Part shown: in pieces, positions 54,068 through 63,229 of the stretch | How positions within the stretch are numbered: position 1 is the first letter of the stretch | Layout: the number at the start of each line of letters is the position of its first letter | Origin: Leucobacter tenebrionis | GTDB taxonomy: Bacteria > Actinomycetota > Actinomycetes > Actinomycetales > Microbacteriaceae | Direction of reading: 5' to 3' | Assembly: GCF_019884725.1 (NCBI RefSeq) | Contig: NZ_CP082322.1 | Span: 310,001 to 374,000 of the forward strand | DNA length: 64,000 nucleotides | Position numbers and translations under genes: made by a program | Notes under the pieces: model-generated | What the model was told of the DNA's origin: nothing | Seen by the model: the letters and a program-made list of their open reading frames with translations, nothing else | Database searches by the model: none

Positions 54068-55456
54068 CTACCCCCGCGTGATCCGTCGGATCTTCTCGAG
54101 ACGATCGGACACCTCGCGCTCGTTGCCGTGCTGAGTGGGCGAGTAGTAGACGCGGTCCACCAGTTCCTCCGGCAGATACTGCTGGCGCGAGACCCCGCGC
54201 GGGTCGCTGTGCGGATAGACGTAGCCCTTGCCGTGCCCGAGCCGCTTCGCTCCCGGATAGTGGGCGTCGCGCAGGTGCTTCGGCACCAGGCCGAACCGCC
54301 CCGCCTTCACGTCCGCGATCGCGGTGTCGATCGCCGTGATGACCGCGTTCGACTTGGGCGCCGTGGCGATGTAGATGGTCGCCTCCGCCAGCGGGATCCG
54401 CGCCTCGGGCAGCCCGATGAGCTGCGTGGCCTCGGCGGCCGCGACCGCGATCGGCAGCGCCTGCGGATCCGCCAGCCCCACGTCCTCCGCCGCGTGCACC
54501 ATCAACCGCCGCGCGATGAAGCGCGGATCCTCCCCCGCTTCGATCATGCGCGCGAGATAGTGGATCGCCGCGTCGGGATCGGATCCCCGCAGGGATTTGA
54601 TGAACGCGCTGATCACGTCGTAGTGCTGGTCGCCGTTGCGGTCGTATCGCAGCAGCGCGCGGTCGACCGCGGTGGAGACGATATCGGAGGTCAGCGCGAC
54701 CGGAGCCCCCGCGCCGTCGCCTTCGTCGCCTTCGTCGTCTTCATCGCCTTCGTTCCCGTCGCCCTCGTCGCCCGCGGATCGCGCGGCGAGCGCCGAGGCG
54801 GCCGAAGCCTCGAGCGCCGTGAGGGCGCGGCGCGCGTCACCCGAGGCGAGTTGCACGAGGGCGTCGAGCGCCTCCTCATCGGCCGCCACCTCGCCGCCGA
54901 GCCCGCGTGGATCGGCGATGGCGCGCTCGAGAAGCCTGCGCAGATCAGCGTCGTCCAGAGGCTCGAGCGTGAGGAGCAGCGAGCGCGAGAGCAGTGGGCT
55001 GATCACCGAGAACGACGGGTTCTCGGTCGTGGCCGCGACGAGGGTGACCCACCCGTTCTCGACGCCCGGCAGCAGCGCGTCCTGCTGTGCCTTGGTGAAC
55101 CGGTGGATCTCGTCGAGGAACAGCACGGTCGCGATGTCGTAGAGATCCCGGTCGTTCAGCGCCCGCTCCATCACGGTGCGCACGTCCTTGATGCCGGCGG
55201 TCACCGCGGAGAGCTCCACGAAGCGCCGACCGCTCGAGTGCGCGATCGCCTGCGCCAGCGTGGTCTTGCCCGTGCCCGGAGGCCCCCAGAGGATGACGGA
55301 GACCGCGCCCCCGCCGCCTCCCGATTCCGAAGCGAGCGTGCGCAGCGGCGACCCCGGGCGCAGCAGATGCTGCTGCCCCACGACCTCGTCGAGCGAGCGC
55401 GGTCTCATGCGGACCGCGAGGGGTGCCGTATGAGCGGGAGCAGCGTAGGTTTCCAC
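54068..55456 (-). CDS. rarA: replication-associated recombination protein A (RarA/MgsA)
   Basis: 462 residues from a GTG at 55456. AAA+ clamp-loader-like ATPase acting at stalled replication forks. Walker [10 protein letters not shown] (58-66), Walker [10 protein letters not shown] (112-120), sensor 1 TTENPS, C-terminal tetramerisation domain with [15 protein letters not shown] block (DAHYPGAKR). Residues 228-252 are an acidic, Gly-rich insert coded by a degenerate repeat. Ribosome binding site is weak. Confidence 0.95.
   Translation of the reverse strand: METYAAPAHTAPLAVRMRPRSLDEVVGQQHLLRPGSPLRTLASESGGGGGAVSVILWGPPGTGKTTLAQAIAHSSGRRFVELSAVTAGIKDVRTVMERALNDRDLYDIATVLFLDEIHRFTKAQQDALLPGVENGWVTLVAATTENPSFSVISPLLSRSLLLTLEPLDDADLRRLLERAIADPRGLGGEVAADEEALDALVQLASGDARRALTALEASAASALAARSAGDEGDGNEGDEDDEGDEGDGAGAPVALTSDIVSTAVDRALLRYDRNGDQHYDVISAFIKSLRGSDPDAAIHYLARMIEAGEDPRFIARRLMVHAAEDVGLADPQALPIAVAAAEATQLIGLPEARIPLAEATIYIATAPKSNAVITAIDTAIADVKAGRFGLVPKHLRDAHYPGAKRLGHGKGYVYPHSDPRGVSRQQYLPEELVDRVYYSPTQHGNEREVSDRLEKIRRITRG
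54713..54772 (-). repeat. degenerate Asp/Glu/Gly-coding repeat inside rarA
   Basis: Imperfect 6- to 9-nt units of the kind GCCTTCGTC (plus strand) run for about 60 nt and encode [20 protein letters not shown]. The units are degenerate, but the stretch could change length by slippage without breaking the frame. Confidence 0.6.
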
Positions 55457-55563
55457 GTTCCCAATGCTACCGAGCACCCCTGACAAACCCGGCTGTGGCA
55501 TAGTGGAGGGGTCTATCCGTTACTGGTCGGCAAGCCGGCCCCACACGACAGGTGAGCAGAACC

Positions 55564-56799
55564 TTGAGCGAAGCGATCAACGAAACGCCCTGGGGCCGAG
55601 TCGACGACGACCGCACCGTCTACGTGCGCGAGGGCGACGGCGAACGCGTGGTCGGTTCGTTCCCCGACGGCACGCCGGAGGAGGCTCTCGCCTACTTCAC
55701 TCGCAAGTACGCCGATCTCGAGGGTCAGATCGTGCTGCTCGAGGCCCGCGTCGCCCGCGGCACCGCCGATGCGTCCGCCGCCGACACGGTCGCGAAGCTG
55801 CGCGAGCAGCTCGTCGAGCCCGCGGCCGTCGGCGATATCGCCGCGCTGCGCGCTCGCGTCGAGAAGCTCGGCGAGAAGACCGCGGAGCTCGGCGAGAAGC
55901 AGCAGGCCGAGCGCGAGGCTGCGCGCCAGGAGGCGCTCGCGAAGCGCGAGGCCATCGTCGCCGAGGCGGAGCGGCTCGCGGCTCAACCCGAGAACTCGAT
56001 CCGGTGGAAGGACACGAGCCAGGCCTTCGAGCAGCTCTTCTCCGACTGGCAGTCGTCGCAGCGCAGCGGGCCACAGATCCCGAAGTCTCAGGCCGACGCG
56101 CTGTGGAAGCGCTTCCGCACCGCGCGCCAGTCGTTCGACTCGGCCCGCCGCGCGCACTTCGCGCAGATGGACGCCAACAACAAGGACGTGAAGCAGCGCA
56201 AGGAGCGGATCATCGCTGCTGCCGAGGCACTCGCGCCGAAGGGCGTCGAGGGCATCCCCGCATATCGTGCGCTGCTCGACGAGTGGAAGGCCGCCGGTCG
56301 CGCGAGCCGCAAGCTCGACGATCAGCTGTGGGCGCGCTTCAAGGCCGCCGGCGACGTGCTCTACGAGGCCAAGGCCGCCGAGGCCGCCCAGACCAACGAG
56401 GAGTACACCGCCAACCTCGTCGCCAAGCAGGCGCTGCTCGATGAGGCCGCTCCGATCCTCGAGCAGCGCGACCACGCCGCAGCGCGCAAGGCGCTCACGG
56501 AGGTGCAGCTGCGCTGGGACGAGATCGGCCGAGTGCCGCGCGAGGCTCTGCGCGACATCGAGTCGCGTCTGCGCAAGATCGAGGATCACGTGAAGGGGCT
56601 CGAGGAAGAGCACTGGCGCAAGACCGATCCGGAGACGAAGGCCCGCAGCGAGGGTCTGCGCGGTCAGCTCGAAGCCTCCATCGCCGAGCTCACCGAGCAG
56701 CTCGAGGCGGCTCGGGCGGCCGGGGACGCGAAGGCGCAGGCCGAGGTCGAGGAGAAGCTGGCCACGCAGCAGTCGTGGCTCGCGGCGATCGGCGACTGA
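55564..56799 (+). CDS. DUF349-domain coiled-coil protein
   Basis: 411 residues from a TTG at 55564; AGGTGA 8 nt upstream is a good ribosome binding site, while the GTG at 55552 lies within it. Family opening TPWGRVDDDRTVYVREGDGERVVGSFPDG (in parts). Long charged helices with four or more DUF349 repeats of the type WKDTSQAFEQLFSDWQ and RWDEIGRVPREALRDIESRLRKIED (in parts). No enzyme motif; function unknown. Divergent from rarA, whose start lies 107 nt away. Confidence 0.88.
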   Translation: MSEAINETPWGRVDDDRTVYVREGDGERVVGSFPDGTPEEALAYFTRKYADLEGQIVLLEARVARGTADASAADTVAKLREQLVEPAAVGDIAALRARVEKLGEKTAELGEKQQAEREAARQEALAKREAIVAEAERLAAQPENSIRWKDTSQAFEQLFSDWQSSQRSGPQIPKSQADALWKRFRTARQSFDSARRAHFAQMDANNKDVKQRKERIIAAAEALAPKGVEGIPAYRALLDEWKAAGRASRKLDDQLWARFKAAGDVLYEAKAAEAAQTNEEYTANLVAKQALLDEAAPILEQRDHAAARKALTEVQLRWDEIGRVPREALRDIESRLRKIEDHVKGLEEEHWRKTDPETKARSEGLRGQLEASIAELTEQLEAARAAGDAKAQAEVEEKLATQQSWLAAIGD

Positions 56800-56810
56800 G
56801 CGCCATTCGC

Positions 56811-56835
56811 TCACAGGTGGCCGATCAGCCTGTGA
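56811..56835 (+). terminator. hairpin after the DUF349 gene
   Basis: TCACAGG/CCTGTGA arms with an 11-nt loop, starting 12 nt past the stop. No T-run; moderate candidate. Confidence 0.35.
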
Positions 56836-56844
56836 TGCGGCGAG

Positions 56845-56853
56845 TTATCCACA
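56845..56853 (+). other. single DnaA-box sequence TTATCCACA
   Basis: Exact match to the DnaA box consensus, in the 104-nt gap between the DUF349 and AbiEi-like genes. One isolated box with no AT-rich unwinding region or dnaA/dnaN nearby does not make an origin. Confidence 0.5.
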
Positions 56854-56854
56854 T

Positions 56855-56893
56855 TCGACCCCGGGGACTGGTTTTTGCGGTGCTCGGGGTCGA
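56855..56893 (+). promoter_or_regulatory. inverted repeat just upstream of the AbiEi-like gene
   Basis: TCGACCCCG (56855-56863) and CGGGGTCGA (56885-56893), 9-bp perfect arms, 21-nt loop containing TTTTT. Ends 10 nt before the ATG at 56904, so it could be an operator or a structure over the ribosome binding region. Confidence 0.5.
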
Positions 56894-56903
56894 GCATTGA
56901 GGC

Positions 56904-57497
56904 ATGGACGCACCGCTCCGACCCGCACTCCCCCGATTCGACCGCTGGCCGGAGGCCGTGCGGTTCGCCGAGCATCTCCGGGGCACGCTGGTGCGCTGCG
57001 GGCCGGGCTTCCGCGGCGCGGGCTGGCCCGATACGCCGAGGGTGCGCGCCGCCGCGCTCGGGGCCTGGCTGACGCCCGACCGGATCGCCGTGCGGATGAC
57101 CGCCGCATGGGTCTGGGGAGCCTGCCGCGAGCCCGGACGCCCGCTGGAGTTCTCGACCGTCGGGCGACGCCGCCCGGCGCGGCACGGCACGGCTCCGGAC
57201 ATCGCCCTGCATCAGTTCGCCTATGCGGAGCACGAGCTGCGGCGCCTGGACGAGGGCCTGGTCGTCACGACCCCTGAGCAGACCGCATGCGATCTGCTCA
57301 GAGCCCCCGGCCCGTTCCCGCTGTCGCACCGCGTTGCCGTGCGGCTCCTCGGCTGCATGAGCGAGGGCGGCATCGAGGCGATCTGCTCGCGGATCGCCCG
57401 CGGCAGACCGCAGTACCGGGCCACGGCCCTCGCCCGTCTCGACGAGGCTGCGGGAGCGCGGCGCCCCAGCAGCGCCGGCTCAGCCGTCAGTTGGTGA
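56904..57497 (+). CDS. AbiEi-type antitoxin-like protein without visible toxin partner
   Basis: 197 residues. Looks like the AbiEi-family proteins common in actinobacteria: AAWVWGACREPGRPLEFSTVGRRRPARHG (in parts), LRRLDEGLVVTTPEQTACDLLR (in parts), then a short helical end. The usual N-terminal winged helix is not clear here. No AbiEii nucleotidyltransferase gene lies next to it, so a complete type IV pair is absent. It overlaps the convergent relA gene by 11 nt. Weak ribosome binding site. Confidence 0.65.
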   Translation: MDAPLRPALPRFDRWPEAVRFAEHLRGTLVRCGPGFRGAGWPDTPRVRAAALGAWLTPDRIAVRMTAAWVWGACREPGRPLEFSTVGRRRPARHGTAPDIALHQFAYAEHELRRLDEGLVVTTPEQTACDLLRAPGPFPLSHRVAVRLLGCMSEGGIEAICSRIARGRPQYRATALARLDEAAGARRPSSAGSAVSW

Positions 57498-59739
57498 TGC
57501 GATAGACGTCGTAGACGCCGTCGATGCGCCGAACAGCGCCCAGCACGTGATCGAGATGAGTGGCGTTCGCCATCTCGAAGACGAACTTGCTGATCGCGAG
57601 ACGCGAGGTGGAGGTGTTGACCGAGGCCGAGAGGATGTTGACGTGGTGCTCGGAGAGCACCCGGGTGATATCGGAGAGCAGGCCCGAGCGGTCGAGGGCC
57701 TCGACCTGGATCTGCACGAGGAACAGGCTCTTCGAGGTCGGCGCCCACTCGACGTCGACCACGCGGTCCTGCTGCTCGCGCAGGTTCAGGAAGTTGTGGC
57801 AGTCGACGCGGTGCACCGAGACGCCCTCGGACTTGGTGACGAACCCCTTGATCTCATCGCCCGGAACCGGGGTGCAGCACTTCGCGAGCTTCGCGAGCAC
57901 CCCGGACGCGCCCTTCACGACGACCCCGCTCGAATCGGAGACCTTGCTCGCGCGCGGCGCCTCAAGGATGGGCAGCGTCGCGAGTGCCGGCTCGGTGGAG
58001 GTCTGCTCGTCGAACACGAGCGCGGTGACCTTCTCGACCACCGACTGCGCCGACACGTGCCCGGCCCCGACTGCAGCGTAGAGCGCGGTCACATCGGCGT
58101 ACCGCAGCTGCAGCGCGACCTGCTGCAGCGCGTCGGAGTTCATCACCTGATGCAGCGGGAGCGCCTGCTTGCGCAACGCCTTGGTGATCTCGACCTTGCC
58201 GTTCTCCGCGTCCTCCTCGCGGCGCTCCTTGGTGAACCACTGGCGGATCTTGTTCTGCGCCCGCTTGCTCTTGACGAACTCGAGCCACGACTTGTTCGGA
58301 CCCGCGTTCGGGTCCTTCGAGGTGAAGACCTCGACCACGTCGCCGTTCTGGAGCACAGTCTCCAGGGACACCAGGCGTCCGTTCACGCGGGCGCCCATCG
58401 TGCGGTGCCCGACCTCGGTGTGCACGGCGTAGGCGAAGTCCACCGGGGTGCCGCCCGCCGGGAGGCCGATCACGCGGCCCTTCGGAGTGAAGACGTACAC
58501 CTCCTTCGCACCGATCTCGAAGCGCAGCGCGTCGAGGAACTCGCTGGGATCCTCAGTCTCGGCCTGCCAGTCCGAGATGTGCGCGAGCCAGGCCATGTCG
58601 CTCGAACCCGGGGCCTGCTGTCCCTGCTGCCGCTGCTTGTACTTCCAGTGCGCGGCCACGCCGTACTCGGCGCGCTGGTGCATCTCGACGGTGCGGATCT
58701 GGATCTCCACCGCTCGGCCGTCGGGGCCGATCACCGTCGTGTGCAGCGACTGGTACAGATTGAACTTGGGGGTCGCGATGTAGTCCTTGAAGCGGCCGGG
58801 GATCGGGGTCCATCGCGCGTGCACGGCACCGAGAACGGCGTAGCAGTCGCGGATCGAGTTCACGAGCACCCTGATGCCGACCAGATCGTAGATGTCGTCG
58901 AAATCGCGGCCGCGCACCACCATCTTCTGGTAGATCGAGTAGAGCTCCTTCGGCCTGCCCGTCACCTCGCCGCGGATCTTCGCCTCGCGGAGGTCGCTCT
59001 CGATCGAGCTGATCACGTTGCCGACGAGCTCGTCGCGCTGCGGGTTGCGCTGCGTCACCAGATTCTCGATCTCGGCGTACAGCTTGGGCTTGAGCACCGC
59101 GAACGAGAGATCCTCGAGCTCGGCCTTCAGCGACTGGATCCCGAGCCGGTGCGCGAGCGGGGCGTAGATCTCGATGGTCTCCTGCGCCTTGCGCTTGGCG
59201 GAGTCGCTCGGCACGAAGCCCCAGGTGCGCGCGTTGTGCAGGCGATCCGCGAGCTTGATCACCAGCACGCGGATGTCCTTCGACATCGCGACCACCATCT
59301 TGCGCACGGTCTCGGCCTGCGCGGAGTCTCCGTACTTGACCTTGTCGAGCTTGGTCACCCCGTCGACGAGCATGGCGATCTCCTCGCCGAACTCCTCGGT
59401 CAGTTGCTCGAGGGTGTACTCCGTGTCCTCGACGGTGTCGTGCAGCAGCGCCGCGGCGATGGCCACCGGGGCGACACCCAGCTCCGCGAGGATCTGCGCG
59501 ACCGCGATCGGATGGGTGATGTAGGGCTCGCCGCTGCGGCGCTTCTGCCCGCGGTGCGCGCGCTCGGCGACCGTGTAGGCGCGCTCGATGACCGAGAGAT
59601 CGGAGCGCGGGTAGTTGGCGCGCACCGTGCGTATGAGCTGGTCGACGGCACCGGGAGAGCTGCCTCGGGAGAAGATCCTCGGCACCAGTCTGCGCAGCGC
59701 TGTCGCACCGCTCTGTTGCGTGACGTCATTCGCGACCAA
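57487..59739 (-). CDS. relA: bifunctional (p)ppGpp synthetase/hydrolase RelA/SpoT
   Basis: 750 residues from a TTG at 59739 that has GGAGG about 8 nt upstream. Hydrolase HD site LLHDTVEDT (99-107; His100, Asp101, Glu104, Asp105) intact; synthetase GRPKELYSIYQKM, DLVGIRVLVN, DYIATPKFNLYQSLHTTV (in parts) and EIQIRT intact; then TGS, a helical and CC-type region (CCTPVPGDEI) and a C-terminal ACT domain. So both making and breaking of (p)ppGpp are expected. 60 nt from secF. Confidence 0.97.
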   Translation of the reverse strand: MVANDVTQQSGATALRRLVPRIFSRGSSPGAVDQLIRTVRANYPRSDLSVIERAYTVAERAHRGQKRRSGEPYITHPIAVAQILAELGVAPVAIAAALLHDTVEDTEYTLEQLTEEFGEEIAMLVDGVTKLDKVKYGDSAQAETVRKMVVAMSKDIRVLVIKLADRLHNARTWGFVPSDSAKRKAQETIEIYAPLAHRLGIQSLKAELEDLSFAVLKPKLYAEIENLVTQRNPQRDELVGNVISSIESDLREAKIRGEVTGRPKELYSIYQKMVVRGRDFDDIYDLVGIRVLVNSIRDCYAVLGAVHARWTPIPGRFKDYIATPKFNLYQSLHTTVIGPDGRAVEIQIRTVEMHQRAEYGVAAHWKYKQRQQGQQAPGSSDMAWLAHISDWQAETEDPSEFLDALRFEIGAKEVYVFTPKGRVIGLPAGGTPVDFAYAVHTEVGHRTMGARVNGRLVSLETVLQNGDVVEVFTSKDPNAGPNKSWLEFVKSKRAQNKIRQWFTKERREEDAENGKVEITKALRKQALPLHQVMNSDALQQVALQLRYADVTALYAAVGAGHVSAQSVVEKVTALVFDEQTSTEPALATLPILEAPRASKVSDSSGVVVKGASGVLAKLAKCCTPVPGDEIKGFVTKSEGVSVHRVDCHNFLNLREQQDRVVDVEWAPTSKSLFLVQIQVEALDRSGLLSDITRVLSEHHVNILSASVNTSTSRLAISKFVFEMANATHLDHVLGAVRRIDGVYDVYRITN

Positions 59740-59799
59740 ACTCAGACCTCCTCGAATGTTTGAACGTTACACCACGAGAGGTCATTCCCACGAACCGAG

Positions 59800-60831
59800 T
59801 CAGGCGTCGACCGCTGCCCCGTCCCGCTGCTCCTCCGAGCTCGGCTTCGTACCGCGCGCGCGGAGCACCTTCTCGTCGTGCCGCTTGATGCCGGGCTCGC
59901 CCTCGCGCAGGTGCGCGTACGAGGGCGCAGCGATGAAGATGGTCGAGTAGGCGCCCACCAGGATGCCGATGAACAGTGCCAGCGAGATATCGCGCAGCGT
60001 CCCCGCGCCGAGCACGAACGCGCCGATGAAGAGGATCGAGGCGACGGGCAGCAGAGCGACGATCGAGGTGTTGATCGAGCGCACGAGCGTCTGGTTGATG
60101 CCGAGGTTGACCGACTCCGCGAAGGTGCGCCGGTCGTTCAGCTCGCCCGGCGAGGTGTTCTCGCGGATCTTGTCGAAGACCACCACCGTGTCGTAGAGCG
60201 AGTAGCCCAGGATGGTGAGGAAGCCGATCATCGCAGCGGGCGTGATCTCGAACCCGGAGATGCCGTAGACGCCCGCGGTGATCACGAGGTCGTGCAGCAG
60301 CGCGATGATGGCCGCGAGCGACATCTTCCAGGTGCGGAAGTAGATGGCCATCACCAGCGCGGCGAACAGCAGGAACACCACGAGCGCGATGACCGCCTGC
60401 TTGGTGATGTCCTGGCCCCAGGCGGGGCCGATGTAGGAGTAGGTGACCTCGTCTTCGGCGATGCCGTAGGCCTTGGCGAGGGCCGCGGTCACCTCGCGGT
60501 TCTCGGCGTCGTCGAGGGCCTCGGTCTGCACGCGGATGTCAGTGGGGCCGACCTGCGCCACGCGGGGCGCGGCCGAGGGCAGCACCTCCGCGACGGCGGC
60601 CTCGGCGGTCGCGGGATCGCGATCCCCGTCCCCCGCGATGTGCACCTGGAACTGGCTGCCGCCCGTGAACTCGATGCCGAAGGTGAAACCGCCGCGCAGG
60701 AGCGGGCCGAGCACGCAGAGCACGATGAGGACGATCGAGATCGTGTACCAGGTCTTGCGCTTGCCGACGAAGTCGATCGACTTCTCGCCGGTGTAGAGAG
60801 CGTTGCCGAATTCGGCGAATGAGCGAGCCAT
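59800..60831 (-). CDS. secF: protein translocase subunit SecF
   Basis: 343 residues, six membrane segments. Uses proton motive force with SecD to help protein export. GIEFTGGSQFQV, the TDIRVQTEALDD region, and the GYSLYDTVVVFDKIREN motif (in parts) near the fourth segment are typical. The C-terminal 35 residues are charged (KRHDEKVLRARG in parts). Two nucleotides from secD. Confidence 0.96.
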   Translation of the reverse strand: MARSFAEFGNALYTGEKSIDFVGKRKTWYTISIVLIVLCVLGPLLRGGFTFGIEFTGGSQFQVHIAGDGDRDPATAEAAVAEVLPSAAPRVAQVGPTDIRVQTEALDDAENREVTAALAKAYGIAEDEVTYSYIGPAWGQDITKQAVIALVVFLLFAALVMAIYFRTWKMSLAAIIALLHDLVITAGVYGISGFEITPAAMIGFLTILGYSLYDTVVVFDKIRENTSPGELNDRRTFAESVNLGINQTLVRSINTSIVALLPVASILFIGAFVLGAGTLRDISLALFIGILVGAYSTIFIAAPSYAHLREGEPGIKRHDEKVLRARGTKPSSEEQRDGAAVDA

Positions 60832-60833
60832 GC

Positions 60834-62570
60834 TTAGCTCTCCTTTCCGGTGGATGCGGATTCGAGGGAGGCGCCCTGCTCCGCGGCCTTGCGCTCCGCG
60901 ATGGTCTGGCGGCGTTCAGCCTCCTTCTGGCTGCGCGCGTTCCTCTTACCGGCGCCCTTGCCCGAGACGACGGGCTCGCGGAACTGCGCCCGCCCGCGGT
61001 ACACCGCGCCGAGGCGCTTCGGATCGAGCCCCGAGGCCGGGTGGCCGGAGCGGTAGAAGCGGGTGCGGGCGAGCAGTGCCATCATCGGGTGGGTGAACAG
61101 GGCGACGACGAGCACGTCGACCAGGGTCGTGAGACCGAGGGTGAACGCGAAGCCCTTGACGTTGCCGACCGCGAGGATGAAGAGGATCACGGCCGCGAGG
61201 AAGTTCACGCCGTCGGATGCCAGCACGGTGCGGAACGCGCGCTTCCACCCGTGCTCCACCGCGCTCTCGATGCTGAATCCGTCTCGCAGCGCGTCTCGGA
61301 TGCGCTCGAAGTAGACGATGAACGAGTCGGCGGTGAAGCCGACCGCGACGATGATGCCGGCGACGCCCGCGAGAGAGAGGCGGTAACCCTGACGCCACGA
61401 GAAGAATGTGAGCAGCAGGTAGGTGAGCACCGCCGCGATCGCGAGGGATGCGATCGTGAGGGATCCGAGCGCCCGGTACTGGAAGATCGAGTAGACCACC
61501 ACGAGCAGCAGGCCGATGAGGCCCGCGAGCAGGCCCGCCTGCAGCTGGTTCGAGCCCAGCGTCGCCGAGATGTCCTCCTGGCTCTGCACCGTGAAGTCCA
61601 TGGGCAGGGCGCCGAACTTGAGCTGGTCGGCGAGGGCCTGCGCGGATTCCTGGGTGAAGTTGCCGCTGATGGCGGGGCGACCGTCGAGGATCTGCCCGTT
61701 CATGGTGGGAGCCGAGAGCACACTGCCGTCGAGCACGAAGGCGAAGCGGTTCTGAGGCTCGGCAGCCCCGTACAGGCGGGTGCTGATCTTGCCGAACGCG
61801 TCGGCGCCCTTGCTGTTCATGGTGACGCGGACTTCCCACTCGCCCGTGCTCGCGCCGGTGTTCGTCGTGCCGATCTGGGCGACCGCATCGGTGATGACGT
61901 CGCCGCTCAGCTCGACCGGCCCCAGGATGTACTTCTCGACGCCGGTGTCGTCGCAGGTGATCAGCGGGCGGTCCGCGGGGGCGTCGCGCGTGTCGAGGGC
62001 TTCTTCGGAGCCGCAGGTGAACGCGTCGAACTGCTGCTGCAGGCCGGGGGTGATCCATGCGGTATCGCCGGCCTCGGTGGGCAGCGGATCGGGATCGACG
62101 TCCGTCGGAGGAGCTTCCTGCTCGGGCTCCGCCTCGGCTTCCTGGCCCTCGCCGCCCTGCTGCGTGAGGTCGACGCCCATCCCGGCCGCGAGCACGGGGC
62201 GGAAGTCGAGCTTCGCAGACGCCTCGATGCGCTTCAGAGTGGCCTCATCGGCCTTTCCGGGGATCGCCACGGAGATGTGCTGGCCGCCCTGCGTCGTGAT
62301 CTCCGCCTCGGAGACGCCGGCCGCGTCGACGCGCTGGCGGATGATCGACACCGCCTGCTGCAGCTGGTCTCCGCTCACCGCCTGACCGTCGGTCTGCTCG
62401 GCGGCGAGCAGGATCTGCGTGCCCCCCTGCAGGTCCAGCGCCAGTTTGGGCGTCCACGTCGCGTCACTGCGGAACACGCCGTAGGTGATGAGCCCCGCAA
62501 GGCCGACGATCAGAACCAGGAGGAATACGAGGGAGCGACGAGCCCTCCGCACCGCGGGTGTGGACGCCAA
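60834..62570 (-). CDS. secD: protein translocase subunit SecD
   Basis: 578 residues from a TTG at 62570. Membrane segment at the N-terminus, large external P1 domain with DLQGGTQILL and an acidic insert (residues about 118-145, EGQEAEAEPEQEAPP in parts), five more segments with GFTADSFIVYFERIRDALRDG (in parts) and a basic C-terminus (KGAGKRNARSQKEAERRQ in parts). Works with SecF and YajC. Confidence 0.96.
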   Translation of the reverse strand: MASTPAVRRARRSLVFLLVLIVGLAGLITYGVFRSDATWTPKLALDLQGGTQILLAAEQTDGQAVSGDQLQQAVSIIRQRVDAAGVSEAEITTQGGQHISVAIPGKADEATLKRIEASAKLDFRPVLAAGMGVDLTQQGGEGQEAEAEPEQEAPPTDVDPDPLPTEAGDTAWITPGLQQQFDAFTCGSEEALDTRDAPADRPLITCDDTGVEKYILGPVELSGDVITDAVAQIGTTNTGASTGEWEVRVTMNSKGADAFGKISTRLYGAAEPQNRFAFVLDGSVLSAPTMNGQILDGRPAISGNFTQESAQALADQLKFGALPMDFTVQSQEDISATLGSNQLQAGLLAGLIGLLLVVVYSIFQYRALGSLTIASLAIAAVLTYLLLTFFSWRQGYRLSLAGVAGIIVAVGFTADSFIVYFERIRDALRDGFSIESAVEHGWKRAFRTVLASDGVNFLAAVILFILAVGNVKGFAFTLGLTTLVDVLVVALFTHPMMALLARTRFYRSGHPASGLDPKRLGAVYRGRAQFREPVVSGKGAGKRNARSQKEAERRQTIAERKAAEQGASLESASTGKES

Positions 62571-62635
62571 GACTGACTGCTTTCTCTATGAGTGGAGTGG
62601 GAGATGCCGCGGTCCTCTTCCGCGGCAGTGACGGA

Positions 62636-63091
62636 TCAGGCCCGGGGGGTCTGCCCGTCGGTCCGGTCGTCGCCCTCGGGGCGATCGGACTCGTCGCCGG
62701 CGTCGGCGGCGGGGCGGGACTCGTCGGTAGTGCTGTCGGGGGCGCCCTTCGCGAGTCGCTCGCCGAACTCGGGATCATCGTCGGGGGCGAAGGCGGGGCT
62801 GGTCGGCTCGGCCTCGTCGGCGCCCTCGACCGGGGTCACGATCTGCGAGATCGCGTTGCGGTGCACGACGATGGTCGTGGTGCCGCTGCGCAGGGTCGCG
62901 CGGTTGTCCTCTTCGTCGATCGACTCGATGGTGCCGTAGATGCCCGACTGCAGCATCACCTCGGCGCCGGGACGCAGACCGTTCTGGAGTTCCTGCATCG
63001 CGCGCTGGCGCTTCTTGCCGTTGCGGAACATGAAGAAGATCAGAACTGCGATGAGTCCGAACATGAGAATGCTGATCGGGTCGAGAGCCAC
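62636..63091 (-). CDS. yajC: preprotein translocase subunit YajC
   Basis: 151 residues from a GTG at 63091. One membrane segment near the N-terminus (ISILMFGLIAVLIFFMFRNG in parts), the conserved GKKRQRAMQELQNGLRPGAEVMLQSGIYGTI (in parts), and an acidic Ala/Asp/Glu-rich tail of about 60 residues that is longer than in E. coli. First gene of yajC-secD-secF. Confidence 0.95.
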   Translation of the reverse strand: MALDPISILMFGLIAVLIFFMFRNGKKRQRAMQELQNGLRPGAEVMLQSGIYGTIESIDEEDNRATLRSGTTTIVVHRNAISQIVTPVEGADEAEPTSPAFAPDDDPEFGERLAKGAPDSTTDESRPAADAGDESDRPEGDDRTDGQTPRA

Positions 63092-63139
63092 GAGAGTCCT
63101 TTCGCTGGAGCGGTTCCCGAGCGGAGCCGCGAGGCACAG

Positions 63140-63145
63140 ATTGTA
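63140..63145 (-). promoter_or_regulatory. possible -10 box for yajC-secDF
   Basis: TACAAT on the minus strand (5/6 match), about 49 nt upstream of the yajC start; no matching -35 hexamer is seen at 17 nt. Lies in the 138-nt gap between yajC and ruvB. Confidence 0.35.
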
Positions 63146-63229
63146 TTAGCCTACCGTGCCGAGGCTGAGAACCCATGACACAGGATCATTCGGACCGGTC
63201 ATTCGTTCGCGAGCAGAATGACGAATCGA

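Noticed and set aside
56845..56853. Replication origin from the TTATCCACA box
   Set aside because: Single box, no AT-rich region, no dnaA, dnaN or rnpA-rpmH nearby.
56904..57497. Complete type IV AbiE toxin-antitoxin pair
   Set aside because: No nucleotidyltransferase toxin gene follows; the next gene is convergent relA.
57547..59763. 738-codon plus-strand open frame
   Set aside because: Antisense to relA over its whole length.
60819..62576. 585-codon plus-strand open frame
   Set aside because: Antisense to secD.
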